Positions 54,332 to 62,515 of a stretch of DNA of 64,000 nucleotides are shown in pieces. Source of the stretch: Bradyrhizobium sp. CB82. Lineage in GTDB: Bacteria > Pseudomonadota > Alphaproteobacteria > Rhizobiales > Xanthobacteraceae. The notes beneath the pieces were generated by a model, which was not told where the DNA came from, did no database searches, and saw only the letters and a list, made by a program, of their open reading frames with translations. Made by a program: the position numbers and the translations under genes. Numbering within the stretch: position 1 is the stretch's first letter; each line of letters opens with the position of its first letter. The stretch covers positions 4,965,001 to 5,029,000 of the forward strand of contig NZ_CP121650.1 in the NCBI RefSeq assembly GCF_029714405.1, given 5' to 3'.

Positions 54332-54347
54332 CGTGACCTGGATCACG
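54332..54347. promoter_or_regulatory. FixK/CRP-like palindrome before the caspase gene
   Basis: CGTGACCTGGATCACG is a perfect 16-bp palindrome whose core TGACCTGGATCA equals that of the FixK box at 20374, but with GTGA/TCAC ends. Its centre is 143 bases before the start at 54483. It could bind a CRP/FNR-family protein. Confidence 0.55.
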
Positions 54348-54482
54348 CTGAAGGGGCGGCCTTTCGGGGCATACTCGGCTATCAGCAAGGGTTGGGCGCT
54401 GTGGGTGCTGACGCACGGCGTTTTCGTGTAAGTTCGGCCCACCTCGTTGCTGCTTCGAATTCGATACTGTTGGGGATTTCAG

Positions 54483-55931
54483 ATGCGCTACCTCACCATC
54501 CTCCTTTCCCTGATCTGCATGGCGTTGTCGGTCAGCGCCGCGAAGGCCGACCGTCGAGTCGCCTTCGTGGTCGGCAACGGCGCCTACAAGAACGTCGCGC
54601 AATTGCCGAATCCGCCGATTGACGCCAGGGCGATGGCGGCGACGCTGCGCAACGTCGGCTTCGAGGTAATCGAGGGGTCCAACCTCAGCCGCGACCAGAT
54701 GACCGAAAAGCTGCTGGACTTCGGGCGCAAGGCGCAGGGCTCCGACATCGCTGTATTCTATTACGCCGGTCACGGCATTGCCGTTGGCGGCACCAACTAC
54801 CTCCTGCCGGTCGATGCCGACATCAAGTCGGAGATGGACGTCAAGCTCGGCGCCGCCATCAACATCGATCTGACACTCGACCAGACCATGGGCGATGCCA
54901 AGGTCAAGCTGGTGTTCCTCGACGCCTGTCGCGACAATCCCTTTGCCGCCAAGATCAAGTCGAACTCCGCCACCCGCAGCGTCAACGTGCAAAGCGGCCT
55001 TGCCGAGATGAAGTCCGGTGAAGGCACGCTGATCGCGTTCGCCACCGGTCCCGGCCAGACCGCGCTCGACGGCCAAGAGGGCAACAACAGCCCGTTCACC
55101 CGCGCGCTGATCGACAACATCACCAAGCCCGGCGTCGAGATCCAGCAGGCGATGACGTCTGTGCGCGCCCAGGTCAACGAGGAGACCCACAAGGGTCAGC
55201 TTCCCTGGGGCCACACCAACCTGATCGGCGCCGTCTATCTCAATCCAGCGCAGCAGGGCCAGCAGGTGGCCAACGCGGCGCCGACCGCGACGGGTACAGC
55301 TCCCACCGCTGCAAGCGGCAATTCGGACGCAGCCAACGTCGAGGTCGAGTACTGGCGCTCGGTGAAGGAATCCAACAAGCCGGAAGAGCTCAACGCCTAT
55401 CTCTCGGCCTACCCGAACGGCCAGTTCAAGGCCCTGGCGCTGGCGCGGCTGGCGGCCATCAAGAGCGGACCGTCGACGACAACCCGCAATCTCAATGGCG
55501 GCGTCGATCCCGCGACCTTCACGGATGAGGCAAGCCAGCTCACCGAGGACCAGATCGGGCTCGACAAGGGTATGCGTCGCGACGTTCAACGCCGGCTGAC
55601 CGGGCTTGGTTTCGACACCAAAGTGACCGGGATGTTCGATGACGGGACCCGTAGCGTGATCAAGCGCTGGCAGGCGGCGCGCGGCTATCCGGTCTCCGGC
55701 TACCTCAACAAGCTCCAGCACAAGGCCCTGCTCTCCGAGATCATCGCGACGACCGTCCCGACCGCCAGTAGCGGCAGCTCCGGCCAACAGCCTCCGCGTC
55801 GCACCCCCAGCAACACTGCCAGCGCGCCTGCTCCGGCGCCGGCCCAGCGCAGCGGCGGGGGCGACGCCGCCGGCGCTGCCTTCATCGGCGGTGTCATGGG
55901 CGGCGTGGTGGGCGGCATGTTGCGGCGGTAA
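54483..55931 (+). CDS. Secreted caspase-like protease with peptidoglycan-binding domain
   Basis: 482 residues. Signal peptide MRYLTILLSLICMALSVSAA; caspase-fold peptidase C14 domain with the dyad H97 in YYAGHG and C149 in FLDACRDNP. A Thr/Ala-rich linker (about 265-285) follows, then a segment at about 295-330 and a PG_binding_1 domain at about 365-420 (GMRRDVQRRLTGLGF, GTRSVIKRWQAARGY). A Pro/Gly-rich tail ends GGVMGGVVGGMLRR. The start at 54483 is preceded by no strong ribosome binding site, but fits the signal peptide. Periplasmic protease, perhaps anchored to the cell wall. A strong terminator follows. Confidence 0.85.
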   Translation: MRYLTILLSLICMALSVSAAKADRRVAFVVGNGAYKNVAQLPNPPIDARAMAATLRNVGFEVIEGSNLSRDQMTEKLLDFGRKAQGSDIAVFYYAGHGIAVGGTNYLLPVDADIKSEMDVKLGAAINIDLTLDQTMGDAKVKLVFLDACRDNPFAAKIKSNSATRSVNVQSGLAEMKSGEGTLIAFATGPGQTALDGQEGNNSPFTRALIDNITKPGVEIQQAMTSVRAQVNEETHKGQLPWGHTNLIGAVYLNPAQQGQQVANAAPTATGTAPTAASGNSDAANVEVEYWRSVKESNKPEELNAYLSAYPNGQFKALALARLAAIKSGPSTTTRNLNGGVDPATFTDEASQLTEDQIGLDKGMRRDVQRRLTGLGFDTKVTGMFDDGTRSVIKRWQAARGYPVSGYLNKLQHKALLSEIIATTVPTASSGSSGQQPPRRTPSNTASAPAPAPAQRSGGGDAAGAAFIGGVMGGVVGGMLRR

Positions 55932-55975
55932 GGCGCCAAGCCGCAGCTCAAGCCGCAGTTCCAGAGCAGCGACAA

Positions 55976-56005
55976 CAAAAAGCCCGGCTCCCGCCGGGCT
56001 TTTTT
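55976..56005. terminator. Bidirectional intrinsic terminator
   Basis: AGCCCGGC/GCCGGGCT (55981-56000) with a four-base loop, A-run before and six T after. It ends the caspase gene and can also act for the convergent leftward genes. Confidence 0.88.
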
Positions 56006-56034
56006 CTGATTGCCCTCACCATGAGGAGCGACAA

Positions 56035-56274
56035 CTACTTCCCCGCCGCCTTACGCAGCGCCTCGTTGATGCGGTCTTGCCAGCCGGGACCGCCTTGCTG
56101 GAAGAATTCCAGCACGTCCTGATCGATGCGCAGCGTGACCTGCTCCTTGATGCCTGGCGCCACGTTCTTCTTCGGCGGGGCCTCGGCGACCTTGGTGGTC
56201 ACCTTCTTGAACGCGGCTTCGGCCTCCGTCCTGGCATCGCCCAGGGTCCGCGGGCGCCTCGGTTGATCCGCCAT
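56035..56274 (-). CDS. Orphan BrnA-like antitoxin (DUF4415)
   Basis: 79 residues ending KEQVTLRIDQDVLEFFQQGG then GWQDRINEALRKAAGK, the DUF4415/BrnA signature that forms a ribbon-helix-helix or dimer-like DNA-binding fold. The N-terminal half is basic and flexible. The partner BrnT toxin that should precede or follow it is absent; cysK lies three bases upstream. It may be an orphan regulator. Confidence 0.8.
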   Translation of the reverse strand: MADQPRRPRTLGDARTEAEAAFKKVTTKVAEAPPKKNVAPGIKEQVTLRIDQDVLEFFQQGGPGWQDRINEALRKAAGK

Positions 56275-56277
56275 GTG

Positions 56278-57255
56278 CTAAATTCCCTCAAACAGAGCGG
56301 TCGAAAGATAGCGCTCGGAGAACGACGGCACCACCGCCAGGATGGTTTTTCCTGCAGCTTCCGGCCGCTTGCCGATCTGGAGCGCGGCTGCAATCGCTGC
56401 GCCTGCGGAGATGCCGCCCGGGATGCCCTCATGCCGCGCCAGCGCACGCGAGGTTTCGATCGCGGTCGTCGAGTTGACCTTCACGATCTCGTCGATCACC
56501 GAGCGATCGAGAATGTCGGGAATGAAGCCCGCGCCGATGCCCTGGATCTTGTGTGGGGTGTGCTGACCACCTGACAGCACCGGGCTCTCCTCCGGCTCGA
56601 CCGCCACGACCCGCAAGGACGGCTGGCGGGGCTTGAGCACCTGGCCGACACCCGTGATGGTGCCGCCGGTGCCGACACCGGCGACGAAGAAATCGATGTT
56701 GCCGCCGGTGTCGTTCCAGATCTCCTCAGCGGTCGTGCGGCGGTGCACCTCGGGATTGGCGAGGTTCTTGAATTGCTGCGGCATCACCGAGTTCGGCGTC
56801 GTCTTCAACAGCTCTTCTGCGGCCGCGATCGCGCCCTTCATACCCTGGGCTGCCGGCGTCAGCACCAGCTCGGCGCCGAGAAAGGCCAGCATCTTGCGCC
56901 GCTCGATCGACATCGATTCCGGCATCACGAGCTTCAGCCGGTAGCCACGCGAGGCGGCGACGAAGGCGAGCGCGATCCCGGTATTGCCCGAGGTTGGCTC
57001 GATCAGCACTGTGTCCGACTTGATATGGCCCGCTTTCTCCATGGCGATGATCATCGCCGCACCGATGCGGTCCTTCACGCTGGCGGCCGGATTGAAATAT
57101 TCGAGCTTGGCGAGGATGGTCGCGTTCACCCCTTGCAGGCCCGGCAACCTGCGCAGCCGCACGGTCGGCGTGTCGCCGAAAGCATCGACGATCGAGTCAT
57201 AAACCCGGCCGCGGCCGGCAGAGTGCACTGCACTCGTGGTGGACGATGCGTCCAT
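56278..57255 (-). CDS. cysK: Cysteine synthase A
   Basis: 325 residues. PLP lysine K61 in [11 protein letters not shown], the [12 protein letters not shown] phosphate-binding loop, [12 protein letters not shown] and the [10 protein letters not shown] end are all present. It makes L-cysteine from O-acetylserine and sulfide. GGGAG before the ATG at 57255 fixes the start; the frame is open to 57402. The BrnA-like gene follows after only three bases. Confidence 0.93.
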   Translation of the reverse strand: MDASSTTSAVHSAGRGRVYDSIVDAFGDTPTVRLRRLPGLQGVNATILAKLEYFNPAASVKDRIGAAMIIAMEKAGHIKSDTVLIEPTSGNTGIALAFVAASRGYRLKLVMPESMSIERRKMLAFLGAELVLTPAAQGMKGAIAAAEELLKTTPNSVMPQQFKNLANPEVHRRTTAEEIWNDTGGNIDFFVAGVGTGGTITGVGQVLKPRQPSLRVVAVEPEESPVLSGGQHTPHKIQGIGAGFIPDILDRSVIDEIVKVNSTTAIETSRALARHEGIPGGISAGAAIAAALQIGKRPEAAGKTILAVVPSFSERYLSTALFEGI

Positions 57256-57476
57256 GATCAACTCCCTGTGGCGACAATATGCGCGTGAATTGCGGTCTTG
57301 TTCGGTTGGTGACAGCGTGTGACGACACTCTAGCAACAATGCGACCCACGCCAAATCCGCTGCGTCGCAAAATATCTCAAATGTTAAATATCGGAAAGCC
57401 AACGCATTTGTGTTGCGATCTCGTCAACGAACTCTGCTTATGTTAGACTTACGTCCAACAGCAGGGAGGTCCCACG

Positions 57477-57692
57477 ATGTCAGCAGTTGCTGAAGCCCTG
57501 TCGACCGTCGCTCGTAACCGCGATCCACGTTGCAGCGAGTTGCCCACCTGTCCGGTCTGCGCCGACTCCATGGTCGCCGCCGAAGCCTCCGCCTATGTCT
57601 CCGATCACATGATCAGCTATCTCTGGACCTGTGACACCTGTGGCTACGGCTTCGTGACCAGGCATTCGGTCAAACGGTTCACTTGCAATTGA
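57477..57692 (+). CDS. Small zinc-ribbon protein, 71 aa
   Basis: PTCPVCADSMVA and WTCDTCGYGFVTR give two CxxC pairs 27 residues apart; a further Cys lies at the end (FTCN). GGGAGG before the ATG supports the start. It lies between cysK and tgt on the opposite strand. Cytoplasmic zinc-ribbon protein of unknown function. Confidence 0.72.
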   Translation: MSAVAEALSTVARNRDPRCSELPTCPVCADSMVAAEASAYVSDHMISYLWTCDTCGYGFVTRHSVKRFTCN

Positions 57693-57695
57693 CGC

Positions 57696-58847
57696 CTAGC
57701 GTGGGGCGATGTCGCCCTTCGCCCAGTCCTCGCGCGTACGCTGATAGAATTCTTCGAACTTGCCGTGGGCGATCGCGTCCCTGATGCCCTGCATCAGGGA
57801 CTGGTAGTAGGCGATATTGATATCTGACAGCAGCATGGCGCCGAGCGTCTCGCCCGACTTGACGAGATGGTGAAGATAGGCGCGCGCGTAGTTGCGCGAC
57901 GACGCCCATCCGCTCTCCTCGTCGAGCGGCCGCGGATCGTCGGCATGGCGCGCATTGCGCAGGTTTACCTGGCCGAAACGCGTGAAGGCGACGCCGTGGC
58001 GGCCATTGCGTGTCGGCATCACGCAATCGAACATGTCGATGCCGCGCTTCACGGCTTCGAGAAGATCATCGGGCGTGCCGACGCCCATCAAATAGCGTGG
58101 CCGATCGGCTGGCAGCCGAGGTTCCGTCTCGTCGATCATCGCCAGCATCACATCCTGTGGCTCACCAACCGCGAGCCCGCCGATCGCGTAACCGTGAAAG
58201 CCGATCTCAACCAAACCTTCCGCGCTCGCGTGTCGCAGCGACGGAACGTCGCCGCCCTGCACGATGCCGAACAGCATGTAGCCCTCGGGCGCGCTCTCGA
58301 AGGCGCGCTTGCTCCGCTCCGCCCAGCGCAGGGACAACCACATCGCGCGCTCGATGTCGTCGCGCTCGGCCGGCAACCGCACGCATTCGTCCATCTGCAT
58401 GGCGATGTCGGAGCCGAGATAGCGCTGCACCTCGATCGAACGCTCGGGCGACAATTCAACCTTGGTGCCGTCGATATGCGAGCGGAAGGTGACGGCCTTC
58501 TCGCTCACCTTGCGCAGGTCCGATAGTGACATCACCTGGAAGCCGCCGGAATCCGTCAGCATCGGGCCGTTCCAGCCGGTGAACTTCTGCAAGCCGCCGA
58601 GCGCCGCGATGCGTTCCGCGCCGGGCCGCAGCATCAGGTGGTAGGTGTTGCCAAGCACGATGTCGGCGCCGGCCTCACGCACCTCGCGCCAATGCATGCC
58701 CTTCATGGCGCCGGCGGTGCCGACCGGCATGAAGGCGGGCGTGCGCACCACGCCGTGCGGCGTGGTCAGGCGGCCGGTGCGCGCATTGCCATCGGTTGCG
58801 AGCAGTTCGAAATGATTGGGAAGAGCCGTACGACCAGGAAGATTCAT
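57696..58847 (-). CDS. tgt: tRNA-guanine transglycosylase (queuine/preQ1 insertion)
   Basis: 383 residues, normal length. Replaces guanine by preQ1 at position 34 of tRNAs. First Asp in [12 protein letters not shown] and nucleophile Asp in [14 protein letters not shown] are intact, as is [15 protein letters not shown]. Unusual: at the zinc site the usual CxCxxC is replaced by [17 protein letters not shown], so all three Cys are gone while the His remains. Start [15 protein letters not shown] at 58847. Confidence 0.92.
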   Translation of the reverse strand: MNLPGRTALPNHFELLATDGNARTGRLTTPHGVVRTPAFMPVGTAGAMKGMHWREVREAGADIVLGNTYHLMLRPGAERIAALGGLQKFTGWNGPMLTDSGGFQVMSLSDLRKVSEKAVTFRSHIDGTKVELSPERSIEVQRYLGSDIAMQMDECVRLPAERDDIERAMWLSLRWAERSKRAFESAPEGYMLFGIVQGGDVPSLRHASAEGLVEIGFHGYAIGGLAVGEPQDVMLAMIDETEPRLPADRPRYLMGVGTPDDLLEAVKRGIDMFDCVMPTRNGRHGVAFTRFGQVNLRNARHADDPRPLDEESGWASSRNYARAYLHHLVKSGETLGAMLLSDINIAYYQSLMQGIRDAIAHGKFEEFYQRTREDWAKGDIAPR

Positions 58848-58977
58848 GGCGCTGCTTATTGCGTGCCCGCGGGTGCGGATCAACCGTTCGTGTGGGCCTG
58901 GACTTGCACCCGGCCGATGCCTTTGCCCCGACCATCATTGAGCCACCCACGCAACCCCAGCGTCCCACTTGTTAAAT

Positions 58978-58999
58978 AAAACGATACCGTATAGTTTTA
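58978..58999. promoter_or_regulatory. Probable TetR operator, left
   Basis: AAAACGATACCGTATAGTTT is an imperfect palindrome, nearly identical to 60317-60336. It lies between tgt and the TetR gene. Confidence 0.55.
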
Positions 59000-59079
59000 G
59001 TACTGGGGGCAGGTGGGAATGCCGCGGGCGACGACGCCGGCGGCGCGTGCGTATGTAGTGACTGACGGCGAATGCCTTC

Positions 59080-59374
59080 CCTTCATTCTTGACCGGATCG
59101 ATCCTGTTCGACGGCGGGATCGGCAGAGCACGGCACGATCGAGGTCGCCTCGCGCAGTCTATCCTCCATCACCCAGTCGCAGACGCGTTCGATGATCTTC
59201 TCGACCTACGATTTCGCGCGCCGCAATCACCTCGGCTTCCACCTGTCCTATATCGAGCGCGATTATCCGTCGCCGCCCTCGCAAGGGTTCGACACCGCCT
59301 ATATGTGCGCGCTCTATCGGTACGGGTACGAGAAGGCGGCTGCCGGCCGTGCCTGGAGCTCGACGCTTCCCTAA
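59080..59374 (+). pseudogene. C-terminal remnant of a patatin-like phospholipase
   Basis: From about 59190 the frame reads MIFSTYDFARRNHLGFHLSY then FDTAYMCALYRYGYEKAAAG, which resembles the C-terminal end of patatin-like proteins; pieces of the part before occur in other frames (about 59090-59190). No catalytic GxSxG or DGA is visible. Assignment is tentative. Confidence 0.35.
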
Positions 59375-59479
59375 GATCGCAGGAGCCTCCGCGGAGCGGC
59401 GCCTTGCCGAGAGCGTTGATGATGCGGCCGATTCGGGCAGATTCGCAATGACGTCCCCCTTCCTGCGCGTTATAGAGCG

Positions 59480-60256
59480 ATGACGACCATCGCGACCGCG
59501 CAGGAATCATGGGGCATGGGATTGACTGCGATCAAGCCGAGAGCGGCGAAACGGGAGTTCCCGAAATCGCGCGGCGGCCGGCCGACCAAGAGCGCCGCCA
59601 TCGAGCGCGACCAGCGGCTGATCGAGGTCGCCACGCGCCTGTTCCTCGATCGCGGCTATGATGCGACCTCGCTCGATGCCGTGGCCGAAGCGGCCCGGGT
59701 CAGCAAGCCCACCGTCTATGCGCGCTACGGCGACAAGCGGGGATTGTTTGCCGAGGTCCTGAGGCGAGAGATCGCGCGCTGGCTGGCGCCACTTGCCGAA
59801 GCCGCCGAGGTGCAGCTCACGCGTCCCTCGGACATTTCGGTCGAGCAGCGCCTGGTCGAGGTCGGGCGCGAGATGCTGATGTTCACCTGCGGTCCCGACG
59901 CCGTCGCCTTCAGCCGCATGATGACGTCACAGGCCATCAACTTCCCCGACATCGCCAAGCTCGGCAAGGAGGAAGGCTGGATGAAGGCCGTCTCCACGAC
60001 GGCGCGATTCTTCGATCATCTGGTCGCGCAGGGCGCGATGGACCTCGAGGATACCGGTATCGCGGCCGAGGTTTTTCTCGACGTCGTCGTCGGCCATACC
60101 CACCGGATGGCGACGTTCGGCGCACCGCTGGAGATGAAATCGGCCGAAAAGCGCATGCGCTCGGCGATCCGGCTGTTTTTGGCCGGCGCGCTCGGACCAC
60201 CAGACCGGGTCCAGACCACGCCCAAGGGCGCGATTCGGCGGCGCCCGCCGCGCTGA
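59480..60256 (+). CDS. TetR/AcrR-family repressor, 258 aa
   Basis: The N-terminal helix-turn-helix reads RLIEVATRLFLDRGYDATSL, then VAEAARVSKPTVYARYGDKR, the canonical TetR motif. The C-terminal ligand domain is helical and ends in a basic tail (TTPKGAIRRRPPR). A start at MGMGLTAIKP (12 codons in) is also possible. Matching palindromes lie left and right of the gene; it probably controls itself and the PepSY gene. Confidence 0.88.
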   Translation: MTTIATAQESWGMGLTAIKPRAAKREFPKSRGGRPTKSAAIERDQRLIEVATRLFLDRGYDATSLDAVAEAARVSKPTVYARYGDKRGLFAEVLRREIARWLAPLAEAAEVQLTRPSDISVEQRLVEVGREMLMFTCGPDAVAFSRMMTSQAINFPDIAKLGKEEGWMKAVSTTARFFDHLVAQGAMDLEDTGIAAEVFLDVVVGHTHRMATFGAPLEMKSAEKRMRSAIRLFLAGALGPPDRVQTTPKGAIRRRPPR

Positions 60257-60316
60257 CAAGTTCGTGACATCGACACGTTAGCCCCGCCGCGCGACGAATT
60301 GCGCCTTGCCCAGAAC

Positions 60317-60337
60317 AAAACGATACGGTATGGTTTA
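60317..60337. promoter_or_regulatory. Probable TetR operator, right
   Basis: AAAACGATACGGTATGGTTT, imperfect palindrome matching the left operator. It precedes the PepSY gene by 180 bases with a possible -10 (TATAAG) just after. Confidence 0.55.
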
Positions 60338-60516
60338 GTTTATAAGCAAGGTACTGGCCGATGCCTTCCTAGCCCCTGGCAGGCCCGCACCGTTCTTAAG
60401 ACTTTGATCGCTGCAACAACCCTATGCTGTTGCAACGCTCCGCGGCCGGCCAGTTGCCCCGGCCGGCCGCGCCCTTTCTCGCACCTCTTTCCTGCACCTC
60501 CGCACGGGTGAAGACG

Positions 60517-61134
60517 ATGACGGCACCGATGCGCACTTCGAAACGCTGGAAACCACTGCTCATGCTCGCCCTGTTGGCGGTCCTGCTCCCCGCTCCGGTC
60601 TATGCGATCGCGGCGTCGACCGACGCGCCGGTCTCGCTCCGGAGCGAGGCCGACGACAGCGCCGCCCTGGACCAGCGGGCGGTCGAACGCGAGCTCGCGC
60701 TGTTCCGCGGCTCTGCGATCTCGCTGAGGCAGGCGATGGCGATCGCCGAGGCACAGCATCCGGGCTCGACGACCGCCGACGTCAGTTTCGACGGCGCCGC
60801 CGTCTCGCCGGTCTACCGGGTGAAGACCCTGCACAATGACCGCGTCTGGCAACACGCGATCGACGCCACAACCGGCAAGATCGTCGGCGGCGCCGCCGCC
60901 TCACCGCTCGACGAGTTCGATGGCGATGAGCGCAGCAACCTCGCCACCCTCAAGACCATCCAGCACCGTCTGGCCGATGCCGTGCGTGTGGCCGAGCACG
61001 CGGCGTCGGGCAAGGCGATCAGCGGCGGGCTGGTCCGCGAACGCGGCCGGCTCAATTTCGCAATCGTCGTCATGAGCGGCAACGACCTCAAGGAGGTCAT
61101 CCTCGAGCCGCCCGGCGCCGCGAGCCGGCGGTAA
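60517..61134 (+). CDS. Secreted PepSY-domain protein, 205 aa
   Basis: Signal peptide within KRWKPLLMLALLAVLLPAPV (cleavage after VYA). Two PepSY-like units follow: ISLRQAMAIAEAQHPG with a VYRVKTLHNDRVWQHAIDAT strand pair, and LKTIQHRLADAVRVAEHAAS with RLNFAIVVMSGNDLKEVILE. PepSY domains act as periplasmic inhibitors or binding domains. The start at 60517 fits a signal peptide better than 60424. A TetR operator lies upstream. Confidence 0.75.
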   Translation: MTAPMRTSKRWKPLLMLALLAVLLPAPVYAIAASTDAPVSLRSEADDSAALDQRAVERELALFRGSAISLRQAMAIAEAQHPGSTTADVSFDGAAVSPVYRVKTLHNDRVWQHAIDATTGKIVGGAAASPLDEFDGDERSNLATLKTIQHRLADAVRVAEHAASGKAISGGLVRERGRLNFAIVVMSGNDLKEVILEPPGAASRR

Positions 61135-61180
61135 TACGAGGCGCCCGCTCCGTGACAGCCCGGACGGGGGCGAAAAGCCG

Positions 61181-61209
61181 TTGACGACGGCAAAACTCTC
61201 CCGCATAAG
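61181..61209 (+). promoter_or_regulatory. Predicted promoter of the asd leader
   Basis: TTGACG (61181-61186) and CATAAG (61204-61209), spacer 17 bases, resemble a sigma-70 promoter. Transcription start would fall about 61216, two bases before the leader ATG. Confidence 0.5.
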
Positions 61210-61217
61210 TCGCCGCC

Positions 61218-61289
61218 ATGATGACCGCGACGAAACGCACGACGAAAACCACCACGGCCTTCGGGGCCCGGGGAGGCGTGCGCGCGTAG
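61218..61289 (+). CDS. 23-aa Thr-rich leader peptide upstream of asd
   Basis: MMTATKRTTKTTTAFGARGG ends VRA and a TAG stop. It contains seven Thr, two Lys and two Met among 13 initial residues, all aspartate-family amino acids made downstream of aspartate semialdehyde. The 5' end of the transcript would be nearly at the ATG, as for the leaderless rhizobial trpL. A terminator follows at 61318-61349 and asd begins 88 bases after the stop. Confidence 0.6.
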   Translation: MMTATKRTTKTTTAFGARGGVRA

Positions 61290-61317
61290 TCGTCGACTTT
61301 ACGCATCAGCTCTACCG

Positions 61318-61349
61318 AAGCCCCGCCCTCGATGGTCCGGGGCTTTTTT
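61318..61349 (+). terminator. Intrinsic terminator between leader and asd (candidate attenuator)
   Basis: AAGCCCCG (61318-61325) and CGGGGCTT (61338-61345) form a perfect 8-bp stem followed by six T. An alternative partner for the first arm, CGGGGC at 61262-61267, lies within the end of the leader ORF and could form a rival hairpin. It may also simply end the PepSY transcript. Confidence 0.7.
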
Positions 61350-61376
61350 GTTGTCTATAGCTCAATGGAGGAGAAT

Positions 61377-62402
61377 GTGAGTAACGATCCCGTCGTCGCG
61401 ATTGTCGGCGTCACCGGTGCGGTGGGCGCCGAATTCATCGCCACCATGGACAAGCGTGGTTTCCGCGTCGGCAAGCTGAAGGCGCTGGCCAGCGCCCGCT
61501 CCGCCGGCAAGACGGTATCGTTCCGCGGCCAGCCGGTCGTGATCGAGGAGCTCAATGAGCACTCCTTCGACGGCGTCAACATCGCGCTGTTCTCCGCCGG
61601 CGGCAGCATCTCGAAGAAGTACGCGCCGATCGCGGTGAAGGCCGGCGCCGTCGTCGTCGACAACTCCTCCGCCTTCCGCATGGATCCGAACGTTCCGCTG
61701 GTGATCCCCGAGATCAACGCAAACCGCATCAGGGATCACAAGGGCATCATCGCCAACCCGAACTGCGCGGCGATCACCGCGCTGGTGCCGCTCTGGCCGA
61801 TCCACCAGAAGAACCGCATCAAGCGCGTGATCATTTCGACCTACCAGGCCGCCAGCGGCGCCGGCGCCGCCGCGATGGAGGAACTCGTCGAATCCACCCG
61901 CGCCAATCTCAACGGGCAGATCTATACGCCCAAGGTGATGCCTCACCCCTACGCCTTCAATCTGTTCAACCATAACACCGCTGTCGATCCCGAAACCGGC
62001 TACAACGACGAAGAGACCAAGGTCATCAAGGAGACCCGCAAGATCTTCGAAGACGAGAAGATCGCCGTCGGCGTTACCTGCGTGCGCGTGCCGGTGCTGC
62101 GCGCCCATTGCGAGGCCATCACCTTCGAATGCGAGAAGCCGATCACCGAGGACCAGGTCCGCGCGATCATGGCCCAGGCGCCCGGCGTGAAGGTCGTCGA
62201 CGACCGCGCCAAGAACTACTTCCCGATGCCGATCGACGCCTCGGGCCAGGACGACGTCCTCGTCGGCCGCATCCGCAAGGATCTCAGCGATCCTTCGGGG
62301 CATTCGATCTCGATGTTCGTGGCGGCGGATCAGCTCCTCAAGGGCGCGGCGCTCAACGCCGTGCAGATCGCGGAGCTGTTGCCGCAGCGCGTAATGGCGT
62401 AG
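61377..62402 (+). CDS. asd: Aspartate-semialdehyde dehydrogenase
   Basis: 341 residues. VAIVGVTGAVGAEF is the NADP-binding start, C130 in NPNCAA the catalytic cysteine, STYQAASGAGA and the HCEAITFE segment are typical. It makes the common precursor of threonine, lysine, methionine and diaminopimelate. GTG at 61377 is preferred over ATG at 61365 since GGAGGAGA lies properly before it; the longer frame from 61332 crosses the terminator. Confidence 0.92.
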   Translation: MSNDPVVAIVGVTGAVGAEFIATMDKRGFRVGKLKALASARSAGKTVSFRGQPVVIEELNEHSFDGVNIALFSAGGSISKKYAPIAVKAGAVVVDNSSAFRMDPNVPLVIPEINANRIRDHKGIIANPNCAAITALVPLWPIHQKNRIKRVIISTYQAASGAGAAAMEELVESTRANLNGQIYTPKVMPHPYAFNLFNHNTAVDPETGYNDEETKVIKETRKIFEDEKIAVGVTCVRVPVLRAHCEAITFECEKPITEDQVRAIMAQAPGVKVVDDRAKNYFPMPIDASGQDDVLVGRIRKDLSDPSGHSISMFVAADQLLKGAALNAVQIAELLPQRVMA

Positions 62403-62416
62403 CGAGGAAGTTGTAG

Positions 62417-62506
62417 AGTGGGCAAAGGCGCGCAAGCGCCGTGCCCACCACTTCTTTCCCATCTTTGATGCAAGATGGTGGGCACGCTTCGCTTTGCCCA
62501 CCCGCC
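62417..62506. repeat. Dispersed palindromic repeat
   Basis: Two inverted pieces, GAGTGGGCAAAGGCGCG...GTGCCCACC and GGTGGGCACG...TTTGCCCACC, in a 90-base unit between asd and queA. Similar palindromes with GTGGGCA/TGCCCAC are common in Bradyrhizobium intergenic regions. Confidence 0.6.
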
Positions 62507-62515
62507 AACGTGCGG

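Noticed and set aside
54111..55787. 558-codon frame opposite the caspase gene
   Set aside because: Antisense shadow; the caspase on the other strand has a signal peptide, catalytic dyad and terminator.
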